A stretch of 24,777 nt of DNA. It comes from Thermococcaceae archaeon. GTDB taxonomy: Archaea > Methanobacteriota_B > Thermococci > Thermococcales > Thermococcaceae. Positions 9,247-16,281 of the stretch are shown one piece after another. The notes beneath the pieces were generated by a model, which searched no databases, was not told the origin of the DNA, and saw only the letters and a list, made by a program, of their open reading frames with translations. How positions within the stretch are numbered: the first letter of the stretch is position 1; every line of letters begins with the position of its first letter. The stretch lies in NCBI GenBank assembly GCA_027064745.1, contig JAMOPD010000422.1:1-24777 (forward strand), given 5' to 3'. A program made the position numbers and the translations under genes.

Positions 9247-11334
9247 TTATGTAGTTACTTGTTTATTAATATATGCTTTTCTTGGGACTTGCTTAGCGTC
9301 TAATACAGTATAAGCTATCTCTATCTCATCTATCTTAAATGGCTGATCAGCCCCCTCGTTCTCAATAGTTATCTGGAATTCCAACCCCTCACGAACATCT
9401 TTTGATATGTCAAGTGGAGCATAGAACCTTTTGAATTGTGAGTCTTCTGGACTCTCTCCACCTTTCCAAGCGTCCCCCCTTATATTATCACCAATATAAT
9501 CCGAAAATGACTCCCCTAAAATAAATGATGAATCAACCTTGTATTTCCTCTTTGTCCCATCCATCTTCAATGTTATGTAGAACTCAGTGTTGTATGACAT
9601 TGCACCAGCAAATCTTATATGATTTATTTGTTTCATACGAGTCCCATGTCCAAAGGTGAAGATCTTACTTTTCCACATTCTTTTGTATCCATCACCATCG
9701 TAATTATATGAATCATTAAACTTATATATCTCACCAGAATTTGCATTCCCAAAGAATGTCTCCTGAACACCATCCTCATTCCTGAATGTTTCTATTGCCC
9801 CTGGGTTGAACCCACTTCTTGTATGCCAAACCTTTCTTTTCACATCGTATACAAAGACGCCGTCGTTACTTACAGACTTTCCAGTTGGTACGCATAGCCA
9901 ATACTTACGGTCCTTTTCAAGATACTTCGCAACTACCTTGTCTGTGTACTTTCTATTTATTACATCTAAGTACGGATCAATATCTTCACTCACGCTTAAT
10001 GGTCTAGGCAAGCCCATACTGTCAAACCTTTCCTCAACTCCGAGAGATACAACCCCCATTTCACTTAGGTATACAGCATTAGAACCTACCGCCTGAACAC
10101 TCTTTGGAGCAATACATCCGTATTTTCTTAAATAATCCTTGTATGGAATGATCAACTTATCATTATCATCCATATTAAACTTAATCCCTTGATTGTCGGA
10201 TCTTATAAATGATATAAGTCTGTCACCCTCAACCAAACATCCAGTGATTGTATCGTCCACCCCAATCGCACCAGCATCCCCAGTCGAAGCACTTCCCCAT
10301 GACGTCTCATCCTCAATTCCAGAATAGTACCATGTTGCATCTTTCGCAACGAATAGGTGTCCAAGGAATGGCGTACATATTGTGCCACCCTTCAACACCT
10401 CCTCCTTAATACTGCCTACTTGGGCAGAAGTGTCACGATATAGTAAGAAGTATATTGAATCTCCATACGCAGACCATGTTGCACCACTGTCATTTGAGGT
10501 GAATGCCGTACCGTTTTTATACTCACCACCTGTCTCAGTTTTTAACATTAAGTAGTAGTCCGTACCGCTTGCAGTAGCCCCAGATATTACAAAAGCATAT
10601 TCCTTTTCGTAATCTGGACACGCCCAATTTATATCAAACCTCATTGTCCCATATTTAGAAGATGCTCCACTTATTGAGCTAGGAGACGTGCTTAATGACG
10701 CTCCTGTAGGTTTCCCGTAATCATCGCACTCATATATATCACAAGAGAGATTCGCAGGACTCCCAACATCCTTAACCCTTAATTCAAGCTTTTTAATAGT
10801 GTATGGTGATTCATACTTAAAACTTTGTGAGATTCTTTTCCCACTAGAATCAATGTTCTCATATTTATAATTATCAACTTTTATCTGCCCATCAGATAAG
10901 TTTGAGCCTTCTCCAAGTATTATGGCCTTAGGGTAGTTATCCTTATCGCTTGACGTTATTATCGCCTTACGAATGACATCTCTCCCCTTGTATACACACC
11001 CATTCACAACTTCCGAATCATTTCCACACGAACCTATATACTCAAGAGTTTTAGAACCAGGCTCAAGGTAGTACATCTGATCATCACGTACTACGATTAA
11101 GAACTTGTCCTCTGGTGTTTTTTCATAATTAAGTAAAAATTTAATTGCACCCGCTCCAGCATCCGCAACCAATTCATACCCCGGAGAGGTGATTAACGCC
11201 CCCTCCTTGTTAGTTTCCATATTGTTCATTCCAACTGCGTCAGCCTTGCCTGTATCATCTCTATTAGGCTCAAGCACACGAGGATCAACATCAACCTTTA
11301 TCCCTTTAAAATTGTTTATTCTTAGTATTCTCAT
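9247..11334 (-). CDS. P22 gp10-like tail stabilisation / hub protein, 695 aa
   Basis: The N-terminus MRILRINNFKGIKVDVDPR, followed by an N-terminal NMETNKEGALITSPGYELV segment, is characteristic of phage stabilisation (P22 gp10-like) and tubular-tail hub proteins, which close the portal-adaptor channel in short-tailed phages. The body is beta-propeller-like with repeated strand/turn units (SGEIYKFND, GGTICTPFLGHLFVA, NAVYLSEMGVVSLG). An extra module at residues about 166-300 interrupts the propeller. It begins ISQSFKYESPYTIKKLEL, ends NDSGATWSAYGDSIYFLLYR, and resembles a module in the adjacent 662-aa fibre. The gene directly follows the adaptor gene, the order used by P22-like tail machines. 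The start at 11334 follows an AT-rich leader without Shine-Dalgarno. Family assignment is by pattern and synteny; confidence is moderate to good. Confidence 0.75.
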   Translation of the reverse strand: MRILRINNFKGIKVDVDPRVLEPNRDDTGKADAVGMNNMETNKEGALITSPGYELVADAGAGAIKFLLNYEKTPEDKFLIVVRDDQMYYLEPGSKTLEYIGSCGNDSEVVNGCVYKGRDVIRKAIITSSDKDNYPKAIILGEGSNLSDGQIKVDNYKYENIDSSGKRISQSFKYESPYTIKKLELRVKDVGSPANLSCDIYECDDYGKPTGASLSTSPSSISGASSKYGTMRFDINWACPDYEKEYAFVISGATASGTDYYLMLKTETGGEYKNGTAFTSNDSGATWSAYGDSIYFLLYRDTSAQVGSIKEEVLKGGTICTPFLGHLFVAKDATWYYSGIEDETSWGSASTGDAGAIGVDDTITGCLVEGDRLISFIRSDNQGIKFNMDDNDKLIIPYKDYLRKYGCIAPKSVQAVGSNAVYLSEMGVVSLGVEERFDSMGLPRPLSVSEDIDPYLDVINRKYTDKVVAKYLEKDRKYWLCVPTGKSVSNDGVFVYDVKRKVWHTRSGFNPGAIETFRNEDGVQETFFGNANSGEIYKFNDSYNYDGDGYKRMWKSKIFTFGHGTRMKQINHIRFAGAMSYNTEFYITLKMDGTKRKYKVDSSFILGESFSDYIGDNIRGDAWKGGESPEDSQFKRFYAPLDISKDVREGLEFQITIENEGADQPFKIDEIEIAYTVLDAKQVPRKAYINKQVTT

Positions 11335-11343
11335 TGTATATTG

Positions 11344-11997
11344 TTATCCAAGTAGTCTTTTCCTTGAGTATATTGACTTAACTTTCTTATTCTCCTTTAC
11401 CCCTCCAACATTTCTTGCGTAATTCCACGCTCGCCTCACTGCAGTCATGAAGAATTCTTTATAACCCATTGCCTCATTATATCTCCCCGCATTCTCATAC
11501 ACACGGTATACAGCACCAGCTACAACTGCCTCATCCCAGATTGGAGATAGCCCACTGTCATCAGTCGAATCAGATAGCTCAGTTGGGAATTTGTAGTATC
11601 TTATTTGTAAAGTCTTAGCGACAACTGGTCGCACTATAATCTTCCTGTCTGTACCTCCAACCGCATTGTCGATTGTCCAGAAGTACGCACTTGTAGGAGA
11701 TGTATCGTCCATGCTTAACGGATCAATGTACTCATACTTATTGGTCGCAACCCCTGTCGTAGCACTCTCGTCCCACAACCTAATCATTTTCATCATATCA
11801 GCAGGCACGTCAGCCTCTCCATTTGCATCTATATCTATTGTCGTTCTGTATTGCAATTCTGGCAAAGAATACATCTGTGCAATAGAAGATATGCTCTCAT
11901 TTATAGCAGTTTTCTTCATGGCTTCATCAAAGAAAACCTCGGAAGTATTTGCTATCCTATTTTCTAAATTATCATTATACGTATTATATGTAGACAT
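11344..11997 (-). CDS. Head-tail adaptor (P22 gp4 / tail-tubular-A-like), 217 aa
   Basis: This is a small mixed helical protein. The sequence MYSLPELQYRTTIDIDANGEADVP, the proline-bounded strand IRYYKFPTELSD, and the C-terminal helical pair (DEAVVAGAVYRVYENAGRYNEA, then FFMTAVRRAWNYARNVG) match the layout of phage adaptor proteins that dock under the portal ring. The length (217 aa) is usual for adaptors. It sits immediately before the stabilisation protein, as in P22-like podoviruses. The C-terminus is basic (KKVKSIYSRKRLLG), plausibly the portal-contacting tail. No enzymatic motif was seen. The leader GTAACAAGAATAATAT before the ATG lacks a Shine-Dalgarno sequence. The assignment rests on pattern and synteny. 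Confidence 0.65.
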   Translation of the reverse strand: MSTYNTYNDNLENRIANTSEVFFDEAMKKTAINESISSIAQMYSLPELQYRTTIDIDANGEADVPADMMKMIRLWDESATTGVATNKYEYIDPLSMDDTSPTSAYFWTIDNAVGGTDRKIIVRPVVAKTLQIRYYKFPTELSDSTDDSGLSPIWDEAVVAGAVYRVYENAGRYNEAMGYKEFFMTAVRRAWNYARNVGGVKENKKVKSIYSRKRLLG

Positions 11998-12009
11998 ATA
12001 TTATTCTTG

Positions 12010-12267
12010 TTACTTAATTATTACTAGTGACAAAATCCCGCCCAAGACCGCCAAGATTATCATCCAATTTAATCTCTTCATAGCTATCTCAACCTCCTTA
12101 CTAGCGTACCTCTTGTCAAGCTTATCAAAGATGTTAGCCAAAGTGGCTTCAATCCTAAGGACCGCATCCCTAAGCTCTTTATGCTCTTTCGTGTTGTACT
12201 CCTTCATACTTTTAACCTTTTCCTCGACTGCAGTTATCCTTTCAGCCATATTAATTGCGTTATCCAT
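12010..12267 (-). CDS. XhlA/holin-like coiled-coil protein with C-terminal membrane anchor, 85 aa
   Basis: Residues about 8-65 are a heptad-rich amphipathic helix (ERITAVEEKVKSMKEYNTKE, VLRIEATLANIFDKLDKRY), followed by one hydrophobic segment at about 68-84 (WMIILAVLGGILSLVIIK) ending in a single Lys. This layout matches the haemolysin XhlA family of phage proteins, which work with holins in host lysis; generic coiled-coil virion membrane proteins look similar. Its ATG overlaps the stop of the phospholipase-like gene by 8 bases (ATGGATAA), suggesting translational coupling and a shared job in the host membrane. A holin-type role is inferred; a membrane-anchored structural protein is the alternative. 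Confidence 0.6.
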   Translation of the reverse strand: MDNAINMAERITAVEEKVKSMKEYNTKEHKELRDAVLRIEATLANIFDKLDKRYASKEVEIAMKRLNWMIILAVLGGILSLVIIK

Positions 12268-12613
12268 TTGTTATTTTTGTTAAATCTGATATAGTCCTCT
12301 GTTTTCCCCAATTAAAGAAGAATATTCCAAATACTGATACCATTATATAATATACAGTTGACATTAGGAAATAAAATATTCTCAAATAGTATTTATCCAC
12401 TCTCCAAACGTCACACAACATGTAATAATAGAACCAATAATCTCCTCTAATCTTATCCCATAGATTTCCACCTCTCCAATAATAAAAGTCATGTTGGCAA
12501 CAATCTGCTAGGAAGATAAAGTTTGGAATGAAGAGGGCATATTTGCCCCCTCCACACCCATTGCATAAACTTGCTTTTTGTCCATCTGTAAGCTCTCTAT
12601 AATGCAATTTCAT
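12260..12613 (-). CDS. Phospholipase A2-like membrane protein, 117 aa
   Basis: The core has the prokaryotic PLA2 arrangement. A Cys/Gly-rich loop CNGCGGGKYALFIPN (residues 17-31) could be the calcium-binding region. It is followed by FLADCCQHDFYYWRGG (34-49), where His41-Asp42 match the C-x-x-H-D-F-x-Y catalytic motif of bacterial and phage PLA2-like proteins. A further Asp58 in RGDYWFYYYMLCDVW lies near where a second catalytic Asp would be expected. Residues about 76-101 form one very hydrophobic segment, probably membrane-spanning, so the enzyme domain would be membrane-tethered. The start overlaps the 99-aa gene by 17 bases and the end overlaps the holin-like gene by 8. Known PLA2s hydrolyse the sn-2 ester of phospholipids; activity here is inferred from motif only. 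Roles in lysis or in membrane penetration at entry are both possible. Confidence 0.65.
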   Translation of the reverse strand: MKLHYRELTDGQKASLCNGCGGGKYALFIPNFIFLADCCQHDFYYWRGGNLWDKIRGDYWFYYYMLCDVWRVDKYYLRIFYFLMSTVYYIMVSVFGIFFFNWGKQRTISDLTKITNG

Positions 12614-12896
12614 CTTGTTGTGGTAATGAATTTACAATTTTCCAATTAGGATTTTCTTCCATAACTTCATCCCACAATGCTAATTCCTCTTCACTAGACG
12701 TTGTTAGACGGTTCTTGTTAACTAAATCATATATACCTTTCACTACGTAACTGGAATCGTCTATAACAGTGTAATTCAGGTATTCACGTGGATCAGCTTC
12801 TGGATCGATTGTTAACCCTGGTAGTTCTGCAAACTTTTCAGGGATTGTTGCCACTGCATTTGCTTCTTCTAACGGTACTTTGATGTATTCAATCAT
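12597..12896 (-). CDS. Small acidic protein of unknown function downstream of fibre ORF, 99 aa
   Basis: I do not recognise this family. The protein is acidic, with IDPEADPREYLNYTVIDDSSY in the middle and an acidic helix EEELALWDEVMEENPNWKIV near the end. No membrane segment or catalytic motif is visible. It starts 21 bases after the stop of the LamG fibre ORF, and its end overlaps the PLA2-like start by 17 bases, so it is co-translated with both neighbours. Small genes directly after fibre genes are sometimes fibre-assembly chaperones, but nothing in this sequence shows that. The leader (AATATTAACATAACAACAAAC) has no Shine-Dalgarno sequence. It is real by packing and overlap; function is unassigned. 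Confidence 0.65.
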   Translation of the reverse strand: MIEYIKVPLEEANAVATIPEKFAELPGLTIDPEADPREYLNYTVIDDSSYVVKGIYDLVNKNRLTTSSEEELALWDEVMEENPNWKIVNSLPQQDEIAL

Positions 12897-12917
12897 GGGT
12901 TTGTTGTTATGTTAATA

Positions 12918-15608
12918 TTATTTATTTATACATTTTATAATTTTTGTCATATTCTCTGCCGTTTGAGGTGTGTCATACATCACTAATTTTCTGTGTTTCT
13001 TGTCTTCCATGTTCATCATTACTTGATGCTTGTTGCTGAAATCTTCTTCCATTTCTTCATAGAATAATGGCGGTATAGCCCCATCTTCCCACACGACTAT
13101 CTTAGAGATTGTAATATCCACAACACCTGAACGTTTAATTTCAATAACATTCCCAGTACTACTTGCTACTACACTGCCTGATACAATTCCGACAACCTCT
13201 AATTTAACATATTGACCGCCTAAATATATTGTAGCATATCCACTCCCTGAGAATTCTTCTATTACTATATAATATTTATACGTTTTATTTTCGTCTATTG
13301 TTTTAGTAGACATAAAATTATATAAAACATAATCTCCGTCTGGTGCATATAACCTTGTCCCAGCAGCTACTTTCTCTACTATACTCGTTCCAGTTGTTAC
13401 AATGTTTGCATCACGAATTTTAGTATCATTATTAATCCATTCTAACGATTTATTGTTTGTTAAACTAGCAATCAGAACACTATCTTGAATATCTTGATAT
13501 AATGGAGATAATTGTATTCCAGTCTCTGCCCCATTATGCCATCTATTAGCGGGATTAGTTAGTGGATAGTTTTTTATGTCTAACAAATTAGTCAAAGCTG
13601 GTATTGCTGGATAATATATCGAAGTACCAGATTTCGTTAATTTACCCCCACTAATCGAATCATAAAATCCATTTTTTATACCACTATGAAAATTATAATC
13701 TGCCACCAGCACATTATTTTCCCAAATTCTAACCAAATAAACAGTCATGTCCCTTTTTGCAACCGAATAAACACCGCCAACAGATAAAACTTCAGTATTT
13801 GTTCCTGACCAAGTACCAGTATTTGTGTCTGACAAAACACCATCGACATATAAACTACCATTTTCAATCAAGAACGTGTGGACTTTCGTATCAAAAGCAA
13901 CCGTGCCATTTCTGCCAACAAAAGATTCATTCCCCCAACCTAAAACAAAGGAGTCATTATATACCGCCACATAATATCTACCAGACTCATCAGAGGTGTA
14001 TGCGCCCAAAACAACGCCTTGTCCTTCATTTGTAATTGAACATACAACTTCAAGTTTTGTATTTTCAGACGGTACAATATCAGTTAACCCATGTGCCGAA
14101 GTTGTTATTGCCACACTACTAAATCCATTAAGCATATTATAATGGTATACATCTTGTCTTCCACTCCAGAAATCACTAAGTGTAGCACCTGATAATGTAG
14201 CGTCACCACCTGCCGTTCCAGTATTAAACAATGTACCCCCTGCACCCTCACTCATTGCGAACACATGTCCACTAGAAAGCCTTAGCTCCCAGCATGTCCC
14301 AGCAGTGAAAGTTATCTCTCCGTTAGCTATCGTTGGAACAGATGTACCCCCAGAGCTAATTACAGTCTCAGTACCAACTAAATCACTAACAAGCATTTTA
14401 GCTGAGCCATCGAATTCCCCACAAAAAGATTGAACCAATTTAGCATTAGCCGATTGCCAGAAACCGTCGTAGTAATTAATTATATCAGCACCGTTAACAG
14501 TTAACCCTGTTTGTTCTGTGAAGTCGAATGTTTTAGAACCAACTTTAGCATAAGCTATTTCACCAGTGAAATAATCATCATAAGCCACATTATCAGTATG
14601 CCCCAGTGTTGTCTTAGATGTACTATTTGTTTTTACATCAGTTATACTATAATTAACAGTTTGTTCAGCTCCACCATTCAAGGTATATGTTAACACCCCT
14701 GCATTAAAATTACCTTGCAAGTCAATCCAAGTATTAGCCTCAAGACCAGTCAATATAGTTTTCTGCTCTTGCGTTCCAGCACTATCAACCAAAATGAGGT
14801 ATAGGTTATTTGAACCAGTAGATGTGTAGGTAAAAAACAATATCTCACCGTTTACATCACTTATATATTTTGAAAATGGAACTTCGTAATCATCATTAAA
14901 CCCTAATTTCATAATGAAATGAAAATCAAAGTTTGTTCCATTATGTATAGGTGACGTATCCCCCTCAACATAACAAGTATTATCAAACACACCATACCCA
15001 TTTTTAACTTCAACAGTTCCAGAATAATCAGTTTGCCAGAAATCGTCTAAAGTAGCACCTGAAAGTGCTGCATCTGCTCCTGTGCCAGTGTTCTTTAATG
15101 TTGTAGTGCCATAGTCGTCGTCAAATGTGAATTCTGCAGTACCCATTTTGATATAATATATTTCACCATAGAATGGATACGTATTATCACTATCACGTGT
15201 CCCAATAGATGGGTTAACCTGACTGTCAAATAAAGTTGTAATTGTTGGCAAAGTAACCTTTGGGTAATCAACACCATTAACATTAATATTACACACACCA
15301 GCATTAAAAGACCCTATCACTGTGTATAACTCACCATTAACTAGACCTGTTGCAAACTCGGCAATCTCAAAATCCACACCATTCTCACTTGCGAACATAG
15401 ATAATGCACCACTTGAATTAACTCGTACACTAAATGAATAAGCACCACCACCATTAGACATTTGACCAAACACACCTTGAACAACCCCAATTGATAAATC
15501 AGCGGGACGAATTATAAATTTAAAATCTAATTCAGTAGAAGTTTGTAAAAAATCAGTTGTATCAACTAATCCATATGCAGAACCATCAAACACACCATAA
15601 TGTGTCAT
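12918..15608 (-). CDS. Multi-LamG/concanavalin-like fibre or adhesin ORF (possibly the -1 frameshift extension of the 169-aa gene)
   Basis: This is an 896-codon ORF from the first in-frame ATG at 15608. It contains tandem lectin-like beta-sandwich modules, each starting with a (G)VFDxSxYG-type strand and ending near a GEIYYIKMG/GEIAYAKVG strand. Module 1 spans residues about 3-165, module 2 about 205-365, a short degenerate copy about 395-480, and module 4 about 485-645. Linkers repeat LSGATLxDFW at about 182-191 and 472-481. A further beta domain lies at about 710-840, then a charged tail. LamG/ConA-like domains usually bind glycans. The same frame is open for 48 codons upstream of this ATG, back to a stop at 15755-15753, with no other ATG, and meets the preceding gene at a ten-A run. 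Expression may therefore be by frameshift and not by the 15608 start, although AAAGGA just before 15608 could support an internal start. Adhesin role inferred. Confidence 0.75.
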   Translation of the reverse strand: MTHYGVFDGSAYGLVDTTDFLQTSTELDFKFIIRPADLSIGVVQGVFGQMSNGGGAYSFSVRVNSSGALSMFASENGVDFEIAEFATGLVNGELYTVIGSFNAGVCNINVNGVDYPKVTLPTITTLFDSQVNPSIGTRDSDNTYPFYGEIYYIKMGTAEFTFDDDYGTTTLKNTGTGADAALSGATLDDFWQTDYSGTVEVKNGYGVFDNTCYVEGDTSPIHNGTNFDFHFIMKLGFNDDYEVPFSKYISDVNGEILFFTYTSTGSNNLYLILVDSAGTQEQKTILTGLEANTWIDLQGNFNAGVLTYTLNGGAEQTVNYSITDVKTNSTSKTTLGHTDNVAYDDYFTGEIAYAKVGSKTFDFTEQTGLTVNGADIINYYDGFWQSANAKLVQSFCGEFDGSAKMLVSDLVGTETVISSGGTSVPTIANGEITFTAGTCWELRLSSGHVFAMSEGAGGTLFNTGTAGGDATLSGATLSDFWSGRQDVYHYNMLNGFSSVAITTSAHGLTDIVPSENTKLEVVCSITNEGQGVVLGAYTSDESGRYYVAVYNDSFVLGWGNESFVGRNGTVAFDTKVHTFLIENGSLYVDGVLSDTNTGTWSGTNTEVLSVGGVYSVAKRDMTVYLVRIWENNVLVADYNFHSGIKNGFYDSISGGKLTKSGTSIYYPAIPALTNLLDIKNYPLTNPANRWHNGAETGIQLSPLYQDIQDSVLIASLTNNKSLEWINNDTKIRDANIVTTGTSIVEKVAAGTRLYAPDGDYVLYNFMSTKTIDENKTYKYYIVIEEFSGSGYATIYLGGQYVKLEVVGIVSGSVVASSTGNVIEIKRSGVVDITISKIVVWEDGAIPPLFYEEMEEDFSNKHQVMMNMEDKKHRKLVMYDTPQTAENMTKIIKCINK
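14164..14236. repeat. Fibre linker repeat, copy 2
   Basis: Imperfect direct repeat of the segment at 15033-15108. Both encode an N-T-G-T...LSGATLxDFW linker that ends a LamG module. DNA identity is clear over the block containing GTAGCACCTGA and CCAGAAATC, so the modules probably arose by tandem duplication within the gene. Confidence 0.6.
15033..15108. repeat. Fibre linker repeat, copy 1
   Basis: Partner of the repeat at 14164-14236. It encodes LKNTGTGADAALSGATLDDF followed by Trp, between LamG modules 1 and 2. A third, decayed version (LTVNGADIINYYDGFW) lies near 14453-14504, at the end of module 2. Confidence 0.6.
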
Positions 15609-15725
15609 GATTCCTTTTGACTCTTTTGTGTACTCATTAAAAACCGTTACCCCCTCTGGTGCTTTCTTATTGAGGTATACGGCTTGTAAACCAGCTTTTG
15701 GGAATTTACACCCCCTGCTTAGAAT
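15609..15725 (-). CDS. Untranslated-looking gap that is open as a 39-codon linker in the fibre frame
   Basis: Between the TAA of the 169-aa gene and the ATG of the LamG ORF, the fibre frame has no stop and reads ILSRGCKFPKAGLQAVYLNK followed by KAPEGVTVFNEYTKESKGI. This looks like normal protein and runs directly into MTHYGVFDGS. It contains no ATG. It would be translated only if ribosomes shift -1 on the A10 run, if RNA polymerase slips there, or if the run length in the record is wrong by one base. The reading is seen directly; translation is inferred. Confidence 0.55.
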
Positions 15726-15735
15726 TTTTTTTTTA
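15719..15735 (-). promoter_or_regulatory. Candidate programmed -1 frameshift site (A10 run)
   Basis: On the coding strand the 169-aa gene ends GTA AAA AAA AAA TTC TAA. The run provides A AAA AAA in the correct phase (X XXY YYZ), twice, two codons before the stop. The purine box AGGAG lies immediately upstream. Downstream, TGTAAA (15710-15705) can pair with TTTACA (15690-15685), and an AGC/GGG...CCC/GCT arrangement is an alternative fold. The -1 frame opens only after a TGA at 15755-15753 and stays open through the whole LamG ORF, so the two frames overlap by just 31 nt around the slippery run. Computed by eye; no folding program was run. Confidence 0.6.
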
Positions 15736-16228
15736 CTCCTGTGTACATAACCTCAGCAACCAGATCAACATTAGCACTACCAGAGTTAACCAATAGATAT
15801 TTAAATCTATTAGTAGCTATTACAGAAATAGCATCCTCAGATATTAGCGTATCACGTCTTAGAAGTAAGATATCTCCAGAAACAGCCTCAAAATCAGAAT
15901 CATTAACAGGTGAATATGTTAAAACATTCCCACTTATTGAATCTATTCGTATCGCCCCCTTGTGTTCACTTGCTGAATCTAAAACTGGCACAGTTTCCCC
16001 TATCCTGAACAGTGTTCCGTCTGCAACTGTATATGTGTTCCCAGATTGTGCAGAAGTCACAATAGAAGCCTCTGCAGTTCTTATAGCCAAACTATCAAAA
16101 TCAGAGTCCTCATTAACTTCCAAATAGAAAGTTGGTCCTCCTGAGCTAAGTAAGCTTATCGTTTGTCCATTAAAATCCTCTTTCAAATACAATTTCTGAT
16201 CGTTACCTGTTGTTGTTATTGTAGGCAT
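15719..16228 (-). CDS. Beta-rich head/fibre-base protein following the major capsid gene, 169 aa
   Basis: Outer parts (residues about 1-52 and 127-164) look like one beta domain (FNGQTISLLSSGGPTFYLEV; NRFKYLLVNSGSANVDLVAEV) split by an inserted module at about 55-125 with the phage-typical pattern YTVADGTLFRIGETVPV ... IRIDSISGNVLTYSPV. It is the first gene after the major capsid protein, a common place for decoration, head-fibre or minor capsid proteins. The C-terminus GVKKKF is encoded by the A10 run. A -1 shift would replace the final Phe with a 39-residue linker and the 896-residue LamG ORF, giving about 1103 aa, so this protein would be both a stand-alone product and the anchor of a long appendage. 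Its leader AATAAAAAATTAAAA lacks a Shine-Dalgarno sequence. The exact structural role is unproved. Confidence 0.65.
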   Translation of the reverse strand: MPTITTTGNDQKLYLKEDFNGQTISLLSSGGPTFYLEVNEDSDFDSLAIRTAEASIVTSAQSGNTYTVADGTLFRIGETVPVLDSASEHKGAIRIDSISGNVLTYSPVNDSDFEAVSGDILLLRRDTLISEDAISVIATNRFKYLLVNSGSANVDLVAEVMYTGVKKKF

Positions 16229-16253
16229 TTTTAATTTTTTATTATATATATAG

Positions 16254-16274
16254 AGGGGGGAATCTCACCCCCCT
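16254..16274 (-). terminator. GC hairpin between major capsid gene and next gene
   Basis: On the coding strand AGGGGGG pairs perfectly with CCCCCCT across the 7-nt loop TGAGATT, in otherwise very AT-rich sequence, 7 nt after the capsid stop. The following sequence is CTATATATATAATAAAAAA, not a U-tract, so this is not a textbook rho-independent terminator. A partial attenuator, an RNA-processing or stabilising hairpin protecting the capsid mRNA, or a terminator acting weakly are the options. Confidence 0.45.
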
Positions 16275-16281
16275 AAGTTGT

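Noticed and set aside
11666..12283. 205-codon plus-strand ORF across the adaptor and holin-like genes
   Set aside because: It is the antisense shadow of two well-packed minus-strand genes; it is Ser/Leu-rich with no family pattern, and no other plus-strand gene exists in the window.
15741..16127. 128-codon plus-strand ORF opposite the 169-aa gene
   Set aside because: Antisense shadow with Ser/Leu/Thr composition and no domain signature.
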